29,631 nt of DNA from Corinectria fuckeliana (lineage: Eukaryota > Ascomycota > Sordariomycetes > Hypocreales > Nectriaceae). How positions within the stretch are numbered: the stretch's first letter is position 1; every line of letters starts with the position of its first letter. The position numbers were made by a program, and so were the translations under genes. Location of the stretch: the NCBI GenBank assembly GCA_019137255.1, contig WPDH01000597.1, positions 1 to 29,631 on the forward strand, in the 5' to 3' direction. Below the pieces are notes generated by a model. The model made no database searches, was not told the origin of the DNA, and worked only from the letters and a program-made list of their open reading frames with translations. Shown here piece after piece: positions 9,907 through 19,131 of this stretch.

Positions 9907-10610
9907 CAGTTGGAGGAGGGAAACGAAGGTACAGAAGGAGTAGAAGATTGAAGACAAAAAAGCGGACTTCGCTTTGCCTTGTTCCCCTTCCTTTCCATTG
10001 CTTTGACACCTGGGCTACGAGCCCAAAGGCACGGAGCTCATGCCGGACCTATGGATACCTACAGACAGTAGTAGCGGTGACACCATCCTTGTAGAGAGTC
10101 ACTCTGAAAGACTTGGACTGACTGATGAGCCTGTGAACTTGTGAGTATTCAACCGGACTTGTTCAAGCCTATTGAGGCCACTCAGCTAGAAATCAAATCA
10201 ATTTAACACAAGCCTCTTGCACAATGTCGATGTAAAGCAGCCCAACGATAGACATGGACCTCACCTGGGCACATGCCGCCGTGGACTTCAAATTCCGAGC
10301 TTCAGGGGCAAGGTTTCACAAGCCTGAGGTGCCCACTGCGGGTGCACACCTCACCTCACCCCCCCTGTGGGCTGCGGCTTGGCCAACCGCTGAAGCTCTA
10401 AAACCCAATGGACTCACAGTGGCACTCAAAGTACGGTGCCACCACCTAATGTACTCCGTTCGTACCGCCACCACCACCACCGAGGACGGACCAACCCGCC
10501 CGCAGCCGCCCTTTTGACCCCTCGAACCTAACCCCAAAACTAGGTCGGGCGGTTACCTACTCCATACCTAGACCTAGATACCTACTAGTCTGGGTGGTGA
10601 GGTGAGGGCC

Positions 10611-10634
10611 AGCGTCCCAGCGTCCCAGCGTCCC
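10611..10634. repeat. AGCGTCCC x3 tandem repeat
   Basis: Three perfect consecutive 8-nt units about 360 nt upstream of the kinase ATG, just before its CT-rich tract. Confidence 0.95.
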
Positions 10635-10989
10635 GTCCTTGCGCGTTTCGATCTGGCCCGTCGTCGACTTCTCTGTCTGTCATCACTCTCCTTACCTCCT
10701 CTTCTCTTCCTCTTCTTCTTCTTCTGTTCTCCTCTTCCCAGCCCCCCAAACTCTCATCCATCCACCTCCAATACCTCGGCCCGCTCGCGTGCCTTTGCGT
10801 CGGGGCCATTGCTAGCGCTCCGCTTGCTCTGCCAAGTGCGATTCAGCCCACTTGCTTCCCTGGAGCGCCTCTAGCCTCCGCTGCCTTTCCGCCCCTGGAC
10901 GGACGACTCCTGAAACTCGCCTTCATCCTCCCTCTTTCCCCCTCGTTCATCCTCCCGCTCGAATCGAGTCGAGACGAGCCGATTTCGCC

Positions 10990-13114
10990 ATGGAATCCAA
11001 CAGCAATCGCCTTTTCCTCAACTTCGGAGGCAACAGCAACAGCAACGACAGGCTGACCGCCTCCGATCGAGCCGCCTATCCAACCACCCCCTCGACCTTC
11101 CCCCAGCCCGTCTTTTCCTCCGCCTCTGGACAACCGCCCGGCATTCAACAGCAGCAGCAGCCGCACCAGCAACAAGCATACGCTGGCGGCGGCTATGCCC
11201 CCCAGGGCTACTTTGCCCAGAACACCCAGCAGTACGCTCCCCAGTATCAGGGTCAACCCGCCAATGAGTATGCCAATGTCCAGAACGCCGCCTACCAGCC
11301 GCGATCCAACACTCCGGGCACCAACGACCCCAACACCGGCCTCGCCCACCAGTTCTCCCACCAAAACCTCGGAGGTGCCGCCAGGGCCCAGCAGTATGCC
11401 TCTCGAACGTCCAACCAGCGTCCTAGGACCGCTGGCGCATCGGGACAGCAGCCCGGCTACAGCAACTACATGAATGCTCCACCCATGCCTAGCCAGACCG
11501 CTGCTCCCGTCCTCGAATTCCAGCAAGCTCCCGAGCGCAACCCCGATCGATACGGCTCCGGCGCCAACAGCAACCAGAAGAAGTGCTCCCAGCTGGCTGC
11601 CGATTTCTTCAAGGACAGCGTCAAACGTGCTAGAGAACGCAACCAAAGGTTCGTTTCCTCCCCCGCAATCTTTGTTGCATTCCCCTAGGCGGTGACATTG
11701 ACTAATGGCCGTGCCCGCGAACAGACAAAGTGAGCTTGAGCAGAAGCTTCAGGACCCGAGCCAGAGCTCAGGTCGAAGGGAGCAGCTATGGTCTACCGCT
11801 GGAAGGAAAGAGGGCCAGTACCTGCGGTTCCTGCGAACAAAGGACAAGCCCGAAAACTACAACACCGTCAAGATCATCGGAAAGGGTGCTTTCGGAGAGG
11901 TCAAGCTGGTGCAGAAGAAGGGGGACGGCAAGGTCTACGCCATGAAGTCTCTCATCAAGACGGAAATGTTCAAAAAGGACCAGCTTGCACATGTCCGGTC
12001 AGAGCGAGATATTCTCGCCGAGTCCGACAGCCCCTGGGTTGTCAAGCTCTACACTACATTCCAAGACTCGTACTTTCTCTACATGCTGATGGAGTTTTTG
12101 CCTGGTGGAGATCTGATGACGATGCTCATTAAGTACGAAATCTTCTCGGAGGATATTACGCGGTTTTACATTGCCGAGATTGTCCTCGCCATTGATGCCG
12201 TGCACAAGCTTGGTTTCATTCATCGGTATGAGCACTCTCCGGTCGAAAAGGTGTTGCACCCTCTAACTCCGAAACAGTGATATCAAGCCGGACAACATTC
12301 TACTCGATCGGGGCGGTCACGTCAAATTGACCGACTTCGGTCTCTCCACTGGCTTTCACAGGCTCCACGACAACAACTATTACCAGCAGCTATTGCAGGG
12401 CCGGTCCAACCGTCCCCGTGACCGAACTTCTGTTGCAATCGACCAGATCAACCTTACGGTTAGCAACCGATCACAGATCAACGATTGGCGACGATCGCGA
12501 AGACTGATGGCCTACTCCACGGTCGGGACCCCGGACTACATTGCCCCCGAAATCTTTACCGGGCACGGCTACACCTTCGACTGCGATTGGTGGTCACTGG
12601 GAACCATCATGTTCGAGTGCTTGGTCGGCTGGCCCCCGTTCTGCGCCGAGGATAGCCACGACACCTACCGCAAGATTGTCAACTGGAGGCAGACTCTTTA
12701 CTTCCCCGACGACATTACGCTGGGTGTCGACGCAGAGAGCCTGATTCGAAGGTGAGTTCCATACCGCACACCACGGGTCAAACCAGAGTCACGCTAACTT
12801 GACTTCCCAGCATGGTTTGCAACACCGAAAACCGACTTGGTCGAGCCGGTGCGCATGAGATCAAGAGCCACGCCTTCTTCCGCGGCGTCGAGTTCGACAG
12901 CCTGCGCCGGATCCGAGCGCCCTTCGAGCCTCGCTTGACGTCTAATATCGACACTACCTACTTCCCCACCGATGAAATTGACCAGACTGACAACGCGACG
13001 GTCCTCAAGGCTCAAGCTCTCCAGTCGGGCCGTGGCCAAGTTGAGGAGACCCCGGAAATGAGCTTGCCTTTCATCGGCTACACTTTCAAGCGGTTCGATA
13101 ACAATTTCAGATAG
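10990..13114 (+). CDS. cot-1: NDR/LATS-family Ser/Thr kinase, COT-1/Cbk1 orthologue
   Basis: Four exons (10990-11648, 11725-12225, 12278-12751, 12811-13114) encode 645 residues. Introns are 76, 52 and 59 nt; donors are GTTCGT, GTATGA and GTGAGT, with CTAAT/CTAAC branch sites. The N-terminus is low-complexity with a Q-rich run (about 53-62). The MOB-binding regulatory helix region is near 195-260. The kinase domain has GKGAFGEV (about 271-278), the ATP-binding Lys at 294, HRD at 386-388 and DFG at 406-408. A basic insert precedes the activation segment MAYSTVGTPDY with Ser467 as the expected phosphosite. The C-terminal hydrophobic motif FIGYTFKRF carries Thr636. COT-1 works with MOB2 in the RAM/MOR pathway for polar hyphal growth (knowledge). 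All catalytic residues are present, so the enzyme should be active. Confidence 0.96.
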
Positions 13115-13974
13115 TCGCAGCCTGGGTCAATACGAACTCAATCCGCCTGCGTCGCCGAGGGAATATCGTTCCGTGAACAGGTTCTGCCCGGTCAATCGAA
13201 AGAGGCGGGAAGCGGCTAGCCATGTAGACTGAGCGCAGGAATATCGCTGTTCGGCGGCTGTCAGACGGCAAAAGTAAGGATCTAGACTCGTCCCGTCTTC
13301 TCCACCTTCTATCATCTATGCCTCGTCTCTGCCGTCATGAGCTTGGACTCTCTTTTGCAATAATTGTACTTAATTGAACAGACGGGGATGGTCGAGTTGA
13401 GTTGAGTCGAAAGGTTGGCACTTAGACTTGGACGAAACCTTGTGCTATATATCTTGCCATCTTATTACCCTGGACATGTCTTAAGAAGATGAGTGTAGAC
13501 TTGCTCATGGCCATTACAGCCTAATTGAAAAGAAAAAGAAAGTAGCTGGTACACGAGGGTCTCTGCCGCTGTGCGTGATTTGAAGCCCAATGACCGGCAC
13601 CTAACTCCTAGCCAACAAGTATGGCCTGGCCATGCATGTCGTATTTTATTTACATTCTAATCATTATCCCAGGCACAATCCCAAAAGAGCTGTAGATCCA
13701 TGGTCAGTTAAGAGCCTCCTGATGGCGCGAGGTTGATCTCTTACTCTTCTCGCAAGCTACTCGCCCGGTTGTCGCATCAGTATCCGTTGAGCCATGCTCC
13801 TGAACTGCAAAGAGGTGCCTGCCTGGTGCTATCGTGATTCTTTGATATGAGGTTGCATGTCCATCCGTGGCTGCAACGAATATTTTGGGAGAACGTCATA
13901 TCCCAACTCGTCTTCAACGAACGTCTCTCGTTGTGTTTCTTAACTACCGACTCGACCATCCCATCCCTTGCCCT
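13115..13974. other. Convergent 3' spacer between kinase and SF3a2 genes
   Basis: 860 bp between facing stop codons with no protein-like frame. It should carry both 3' UTRs; AT-richer stretches such as the one near 13355-13375 could serve 3'-end formation. Nothing else is seen. Confidence 0.6.
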
Positions 13975-14688
13975 TTACCGTGCCGTGCCCGGTGCCGCGT
14001 TGAACCGCTCTGCACGCTCCGTCATGAACATGACCTGGATCCAGTACTCCCTGGCGTCGGGGTCCCAGAAGGCGAACTGGCGATCCTCGCGCTTGTCGAG
14101 CTCGCGGGCGGGGATCTTGAAGCCGACCGTCTCGTAGGGCTCGGCGGCGACGAGCAGGTACTGGAAGTTCTTGTCGGGCTCCTCGATGTGCTGGGTGAAG
14201 GCGTTCATGACCTGCCACTTGGGGGCCGTCTCCGGGGTGGCGTCCGGGTACTGCAGCTGGAAGAGCAGGCCCTGTTGGCGGGTGACGGGGTCGCGGATCT
14301 TGGTGATCTTGTAGCCCGGGCGGCCGATCTTGACGACGTTGCGGCGGGCGGCGAAGCCGGCGCCCGAGACGCCGACGGGCAGGCCGGTGGCCGGGTCGAC
14401 GGCCTGCTTGCCCTCCTTCTGCTCGCGGGCGGCGCGGCGGGCGAGGTTGGTCTGGTGCTTCTTGCCCTGGGTGTGGGCCAGGTAGGAGCCGTCGTTCTGG
14501 TGGACCGTGAGGCAGAGGCGGCACTCGAAGGAGCCGACGTGGTTCTTGAAGAAGTAGGGGTCCTTGTCGAGGTCGATGGTCTCGAGGGCGAGCTTGCGCA
14601 GGCGTTCGCGGCGGTCGGCGTTGGTGGCCGACTGCGACGCGACGCCGCCGCCGCCGAACTTGGAGCCCGCGCGGTTCTGGAAGTCCAT
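13975..14688 (-). CDS. SF3A2: Splicing factor 3a subunit 2 (SAP62/Prp11)
   Basis: Single-exon gene of 237 residues. SF3a2 is a U2 snRNP component needed for branch-site recognition in pre-spliceosome assembly. The N-terminus MDFQNRAGSKFGGGGVAS and the block RRERLRKLALETIDLDKDPY (about 26-45) are hallmark sequences. The matrin-type C2H2 zinc finger uses Cys56, Cys59, His72 and His78, followed by GKKHQTNLARRAA. The later conserved KIGRPGYKITKIRDP and LLVAAEPYETVGFKIPARE are also present. The start at 14688 matches the conserved family N-terminus; an ATG 24 nt upstream in frame would add eight unconserved residues. The long proline-rich tail of animal SF3A2 is absent, as expected in fungi. Confidence 0.96.
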   Translation of the reverse strand: MDFQNRAGSKFGGGGVASQSATNADRRERLRKLALETIDLDKDPYFFKNHVGSFECRLCLTVHQNDGSYLAHTQGKKHQTNLARRAAREQKEGKQAVDPATGLPVGVSGAGFAARRNVVKIGRPGYKITKIRDPVTRQQGLLFQLQYPDATPETAPKWQVMNAFTQHIEEPDKNFQYLLVAAEPYETVGFKIPARELDKREDRQFAFWDPDAREYWIQVMFMTERAERFNAAPGTAR

Positions 14689-15154
14689 TGCTTTTCTGGG
14701 TCGATGCAGCAACAGGCTCCTTGTTGTTGTGTGTGAGTGGTAGTCGTGTGGGTTTGGTTGGACGTGGACGGTGGGAGCGCTGGTTCGGATTGCTTGGTTT
14801 CGCGAGGCTGAGGAGATGGAGTGGAAGACGTGATGGCAACTTATTAGATGGATGTAACGCAGGGCTGTGAAAAGCTCACGGTCCGGGGAAGCTACTATGA
14901 TGGGAAAGGTTTAGCGGGGACACCGTGCACCAATCACAGCAGCGTGATCACAGCTACGTATCTACTAAGAATTAGATAAGGTACCTTAGTAATCTACTCT
15001 GTATAGATTTAGTACCCAATGTCTTGGTTACAACTTAACAATCTGTCACTGACGTGCTCATATCTGCTTATACCTGCTTATGCCAAAACTCCCGTTGTTC
15101 CCACTCTAATCATCGTCATCGCGGATATGCAGTTGTTCCCACAGGCTATAAGCC
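14689..15154. other. Spacer: SF3a2 promoter and aminotransferase 3' region
   Basis: 466 bp with no gene. An AT-richer stretch (about 14960-15020) with several TAGATTTAG/TAGATAAGG-like short motifs lies midway. Both flanking genes run leftward, so this holds the aminotransferase 3' UTR and the SF3a2 promoter. Confidence 0.6.
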
Positions 15155-16576
15155 CTACAGTCTGACGAGGTCTGCATGTTTGGAAACAAAGGCCTCTGCA
15201 CAATGGACAAACCTCTCCAGCTCAGACTCTGGCGTCTCCAAGACTAGGGCAATGAAGCCTCGTCGGACGACCCAGAAACGCTCCTCCAACATATCGAACC
15301 AGAAAAGGGATCTTAGGCCATCATTCTCCTCCACCTCTCCGCCGCGCTCGATCTCTCGAGTACCGTCCTTGGGGAAGTGGACTCCCATGATGGTTCCCAT
15401 GCCAGTGAAACAAACCTTGGTGCCCTTCGTGACCTCGTTGAGCCTCTCCCTAAGCTCGTCTCCCCGCCGAGTGAACCGCGTGGCCGCCTCGGGCGTGTAG
15501 ATCTTAGTCAGCCCTGCGTGTCCTGCGTGGGTCACCAAGGTGTTGTTGTTGAAGGTGCCCGAGTGGGAGAGGGAGCCGGGGAGGCGAGGGTCAAACGCTG
15601 CCAAGATGTCTGCCCTGCCGCCGAACGCGCCGAATGCAAGACCGCCGCCGAGATACTTGCCAAAGGTCTTGAGATCGGGCCTGAGTCCTCGCAGTTCGGC
15701 CAGTCCGCCTGGTGTGAATCTCGAGGTCATGACCTCGTCGAGGATCATCAAAACACCGGCCTGCTTCCAGTTAGTTACCGATTCGCCCGAGGCGGAACAT
15801 CGCATGGAGACTTGCCTCTGCAGCAGCCTCTTGGACCCCTTGCAGAAACTCTGGTTTCCCTGTTATACCACCACCGGAGCCCTGCATCCCTTCAACAATG
15901 ACAGCAGCCACGCCCTCACTTGAGATGGCACTGCGAGCGCTCTCGAGGTCGTTGTACTTGGCCATAACCCAGTCCTCGAGGTCGACGTTGTTTGCACCCG
16001 GCTTGCCTCCTGCGAAGCCTAGCACGGCGCCGTGATATCCTCCGCCAAAGGCAACGACCTTTCTCTTCTTGGTGAAGGCCCTCGCCGCCGCCAAGGCGTG
16101 CAGGTTGGCCTCTGTACCAGAGTTGGCGAACCGGACGTGCTCAAGGTGGAAGCGACGGCACAGCTCACGAGCGAAGACTTGCTCCTGGGCGGTGGTTGCA
16201 CCGACGTTCAGGCCGGTGTTCTCGAGGACGTCTCTGATGGCCGAGAGAATGACGGGATGAGAGTGGCCGTAGAGAGCGGCGGTGAACTCTGCTGTCAAAT
16301 CCGTGTATCTACAGGCTTGTTAAAAAGAAGAGTTCTTTCGTAAGGGAGTCATGGTCGGACTTGCGTGTGACCATCCTCTGATGTGACCTGGAACCCGTTC
16401 CCGGATTCCATGGCAATGGGGAAAGGCCCAGCATGGAGGACCGTTCTCGTGTTTCCACCGGGCATAGACTTGACGGCTTCATCATGAAGTGCCTTTGAGC
16501 GCGGGTTGCGTTCCGCATACCGAGCTGTAGCTGCGTCCAGTTCGGCTTGAAGGCGCTGGGCAAGATGTTCAGACAT
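15155..16576 (-). CDS. Class-III PLP aminotransferase, glutamate-1-semialdehyde aminomutase-like
   Basis: Three exons (16576-16365, 16308-15816, 15760-15155) give 436 residues. The fold-type-I features are present: NSGTEAN at 133-139 for the cofactor phosphate, GGGYHG about 30 residues later, the LDEV aspartate Asp243 for the pyridine nitrogen, and the cofactor Lys270 in FGKYLGGGLAFGAFGGR. The N-terminal SKALHDEAVKSMPGGNTR and DGHTYTDLTAEFTAALYGHSHP resemble glutamate-1-semialdehyde 2,1-aminomutases. Fungi make 5-aminolevulinate by the Shemin route, so the true substrate is probably different and is unknown. Both introns need GC donors (GCAAGT) to restore the conserved reading frame; no GT donor nearby does so. 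There is no obvious targeting peptide. It shares a divergent promoter with NUG1. Confidence 0.9.
15761..15815 (-). other. GC-AG intron 2 of the aminotransferase gene
   Basis: 55 nt intron of phase 0. The donor reads GAG|GCAAGTC, the branch-like CTAAC lies at 15770-15774 (minus strand), and the acceptor is GCAG. Removing it joins EAAAE to AGVLMILDEV, the conserved order. Using the GT four bases further in would shift the frame. Confidence 0.85.
16309..16364 (-). other. GC-AG intron 1 of the aminotransferase gene
   Basis: 56 nt intron of phase 2. The donor reads CACAC|GCAAGTC and the acceptor is TGTAG. Joining gives DGHTYTDLTAEF, which fits the family. The GT at 16359-16360 would leave the downstream exon out of frame with every nearby AG. 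Confidence 0.83.
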
Positions 16577-17221
16577 GATGGAGAGGCAATTGATAAGAAA
16601 AGATCGGATGTGGATTTCCAGCGGAAGACCGGAGGGCACCAAGTTTAAGTACTCTGCCGCAGGCCAACGACGCCAAATCGAGATCCGACATCGCTTTGGT
16701 CTACGCCCTCTAGACTATGTCATGCAGTTGCCCAAGGGAGACGACATGGGGGATGCTATTCGTAGATCGGGCTATCCCTCTAATCCTTGCGACGTGATGC
16801 CCAGCTTACAAGCATCGACGTTATCACGAGTTGCGAGAGGAACCGACCCGCCGCATCCAATACCGAGTCGGTGGGCTATCCGATCCCGGACATAAAGGCG
16901 ATGCTAGCGAAAGCATCAGGGCGACTTCACGATGGTGACCCAACCGGTGCTTGTCACTTTCGGCGTGAAGACTGAGGATCGGGTCGTTGTACGCTAAATT
17001 CTCGGGTCTCGGATCTCGGGTTTCAAAATCCCACTCTGGCTTATCGGGGAAGAGGTCCAATCACAAAGACCGGCGCCGAGGTGGGGTAAGAGAAAAGCGG
17101 TGTAAGAAAAACGCCCGGCAGAATCGACATCCCACTTAAATTTTTACCCTCCCCGAAAATTGGTTTCTACCTAGGTATCTGGTCCAGTCAAGCCGATATC
17201 TTCACGCAAAACTGAACTACA
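16577..17221. promoter_or_regulatory. Divergent promoter region (aminotransferase / NUG1)
   Basis: 645 bp separates the two start codons of divergently transcribed genes. Regulatory sites cannot be assigned individually. The NUG1-proximal part has a TAAATTTTTACCC AT-rich stretch (about 17136-17148) followed by CT-containing leader sequence. No gene is seen inside. Confidence 0.6.
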
Positions 17222-18953
17222 ATGGCCGGCTCAATCAACAAGCCCAAGAGTATGCTACAGTCCCACCCGACTCGAACTCGAGCTTCATGCTGTGCTGTTC
17301 ATCAGAGACTAACCCGATTGTGCAGAGCCCAAGTCCAAGCGCGGGACGACTCGCCTTCGCCACAAGATCGAGAAGGCGTCCGTGGCCAAGCAAAGGAAGC
17401 AGCGCAAGCTTGCAAAGAAGAACCCAGAATGGCGAACAAAACTCAAGAAGGACCCCGGAATCCCCAACCTTTTCCCCTACAAGGAGAAGCTACTCCAAGA
17501 AATCGAGGAGAAACGTCTAAAGAAGGCCGAGGAGACCCAGAAGAGGAAAGAAATGGCCAAGGCAGCCAAGACGGGCGGTGGCGCCCAAGACGAGCAAGTC
17601 ATGGTTGATATCGACCCCGAGGATAACGCCGACGACCTGGAGGACGACGAAATGGATGAAGACGATGACGACGACGATGTCGACGAGTCGAACCCCATGG
17701 CTGCCCTCATCGCCAGCGCCCGGGCTGCTGCTGCCAAGTATGACAAGCAACTGGGCGACGACGAAGAAATGGACGACGACGATGACAGCGACTCTGGCAA
17801 TGACCGCGGCGGCGAAATGCCTGTCGGACAGGCTACTTCGCGGAAAACCTACGACAAGGTCTTCAAGAACGTTGTCGAGCAAGCCGACGTCGTTCTCTAC
17901 GTTCTCGACGCTCGCGATCCCGAGGCCACTCGCTCTCGCGAGGTCGAGCGCAGTGTCATGGCTGCCGCGTCCGGTGGCAAGAGGCTCATCCTGATCCTCA
18001 ACAAGGTCGATCTGATCCCCCCCAAGGTCCTACGGGACTGGCTCGTCTATCTTCGCCGCTACTTCCCCACCCTGCCCCTCCGGGCCTCCAACGCCGCCTC
18101 CAACGCCCACACCTTCAACCACCGCGACATCACTGTCCAGAGCACATCAGCTACCCTCTTCAAGGCTCTGAAGACTTTCGCGGCTAGCCGACAGCTGAAG
18201 CGCGCTGTGTCCGTCGGCGTCATCGGATATCCCAACGTGGGTAAGAGCTCCGTCATCAATGCCCTCCTCTCGAGGATGAGCGGAAAGGGCAGCAGCAACG
18301 CTGCCAAGGCCTGCCCTGCTGGCGCCGAGGCTGGAGTCACCACACACATCCGATCCGTCAAGATTGACAGCAAGCTCACTCTCCTGGACTCGCCCGGCGT
18401 CGTCTTCCCGTCTTCGTCCTCGACCCAGTCTGGTGGCCTCGTGTCCCTGAAGAACGCTACCGAGGCCCATGCTCATCTCATCCTCCTCAACGCCGTCCCG
18501 CCCAAGCAGATTGACGACCCTGTTCCAGCCGTCTCCCTCCTCCTCAAGCGTCTCGGCTCGTCGCCGGAGCTCATGCAGAAGCTCACCAGCTTCTATGACA
18601 TCCCGGCACTTCTGCCCAACCGAGTCGACGGCGACACCACGACAGACTTCCTCGTCCAGGTCGCTCGCAAGCGTGGCCGCATCGGCAAAGGCGGTATCCC
18701 CAACCTCAACTCCGCCGCCATGACTGTCGTGACCGATTGGCGCGATGGCCGCATCCAGGGTTGGGTCGAGCCTCCTACCCTAGCCGTGGAGACCGGCAGT
18801 GCTGCCTCAGCCAAGCCGGCCTTGAAGAACGCGGGCGAGGAGGAGGTTGCGGCTGATCAAAAGGAGATTGTCACCGAGTGGGCAGCCGAGTTCAAGCTTG
18901 AGGGCCTATGGGGCGATGACAACGCTGAAGTCGTGGAAGCCATGGAGCAGTGA
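17222..18953 (+). CDS. NUG1: Nucleolar GTPase Nug1 (GNL3/nucleostemin family)
   Basis: Two exons (17222-17249 and 17326-18953) encode 551 residues. The 76 nt intron starts GTATGC, has CTAAC at 17309-17313 and ends GCAG; it falls after only nine codons. Nug1 is a 60S pre-ribosome assembly and export GTPase acting in nucleolus and nucleoplasm (knowledge). The basic N-terminal RNA-binding region (RGTTRLRHKIEKASVAKQRK, KKNPEWRTKLKKDPGIPNLFP) is the GN3L_Grn1-type domain. Then come a Lys/Glu coiled region and two acidic Asp/Glu runs (about 105-130 and 153-166). The GTPase is circularly permuted: DARDP near 204, G4 NKVD at 235-238, G1 GYPNVGKSS at 310-318, then G3 DSPG at 364-367. The C-terminus is intact. 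It converges on DIS3, with 178 bp between the stops. Confidence 0.95.
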
Positions 18954-19131
18954 AAAGGAGGTTGTTGCTTCGAAAAATGACGGATGGCACATGAATTGTT
19001 CACAGGATAGTTTGGCGTTTCAAGGTCGGCTGGTAATACGGATTAGACCGTACATATACCTTCATAAAACACACTATTTCCTAACTCCTACCTCTTTTCT
19101 TCTTCATGGTTTGAACTAAATCCATGCCGTT
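18954..19131. other. Short convergent 3' spacer NUG1/DIS3
   Basis: Only 178 bp separates facing stop codons, so the two 3' UTRs probably overlap (inference). No gene is seen. Confidence 0.6.

Larger units (their letters stand above)
8437..10989. other. 2.55 kb divergent spacer between TIM54 and the NDR kinase gene
   Basis: No coding frame is supported. It must contain the TIM54 promoter at the left and the kinase promoter and leader at the right. It is rich in dispersed short palindromic motifs of the TACGAAGTAC/TACGTAC type (8881-8900, 9024-9034, 9723-9752, 9771-9783), a triple CCTAGGCA array (9883-9906) and a triple AGCGTCCC array (10611-10634). A CT-rich tract at about 10660-10745 probably marks the transcription start zone of the kinase gene. 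No ATG is seen between about 10600 and the kinase start. Confidence 0.6.

Noticed and set aside
10110..10150. Hammerhead-ribozyme-like CTGATGAG
   Set aside because: The GAAA core and stem partners are missing, so the word is coincidental.
10843..11646. 267-codon frame antisense to kinase exon 1
   Set aside because: Mirror of the low-complexity Q/P/S-rich N-terminus of the kinase.
11705..11724. Start of the kinase at the non-ATG codon before exon 2
   Set aside because: Upstream exon 1 joins in frame and restores the conserved RNQRQSELEQKL sequence, and 11705 lies inside the intron.
13867..14839. Long frames on both strands over the SF3a2 gene (289 and 299 codons)
   Set aside because: High-GC codon bias in SF3a2 leaves alternative frames open. 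Only the 237-residue SF3a2 frame matches a family.
17250..17325. Possible tRNA B-box-like CGACTCGAACTCG
   Set aside because: It lies inside the NUG1 intron, the match is poor, and there is no cloverleaf or A box.
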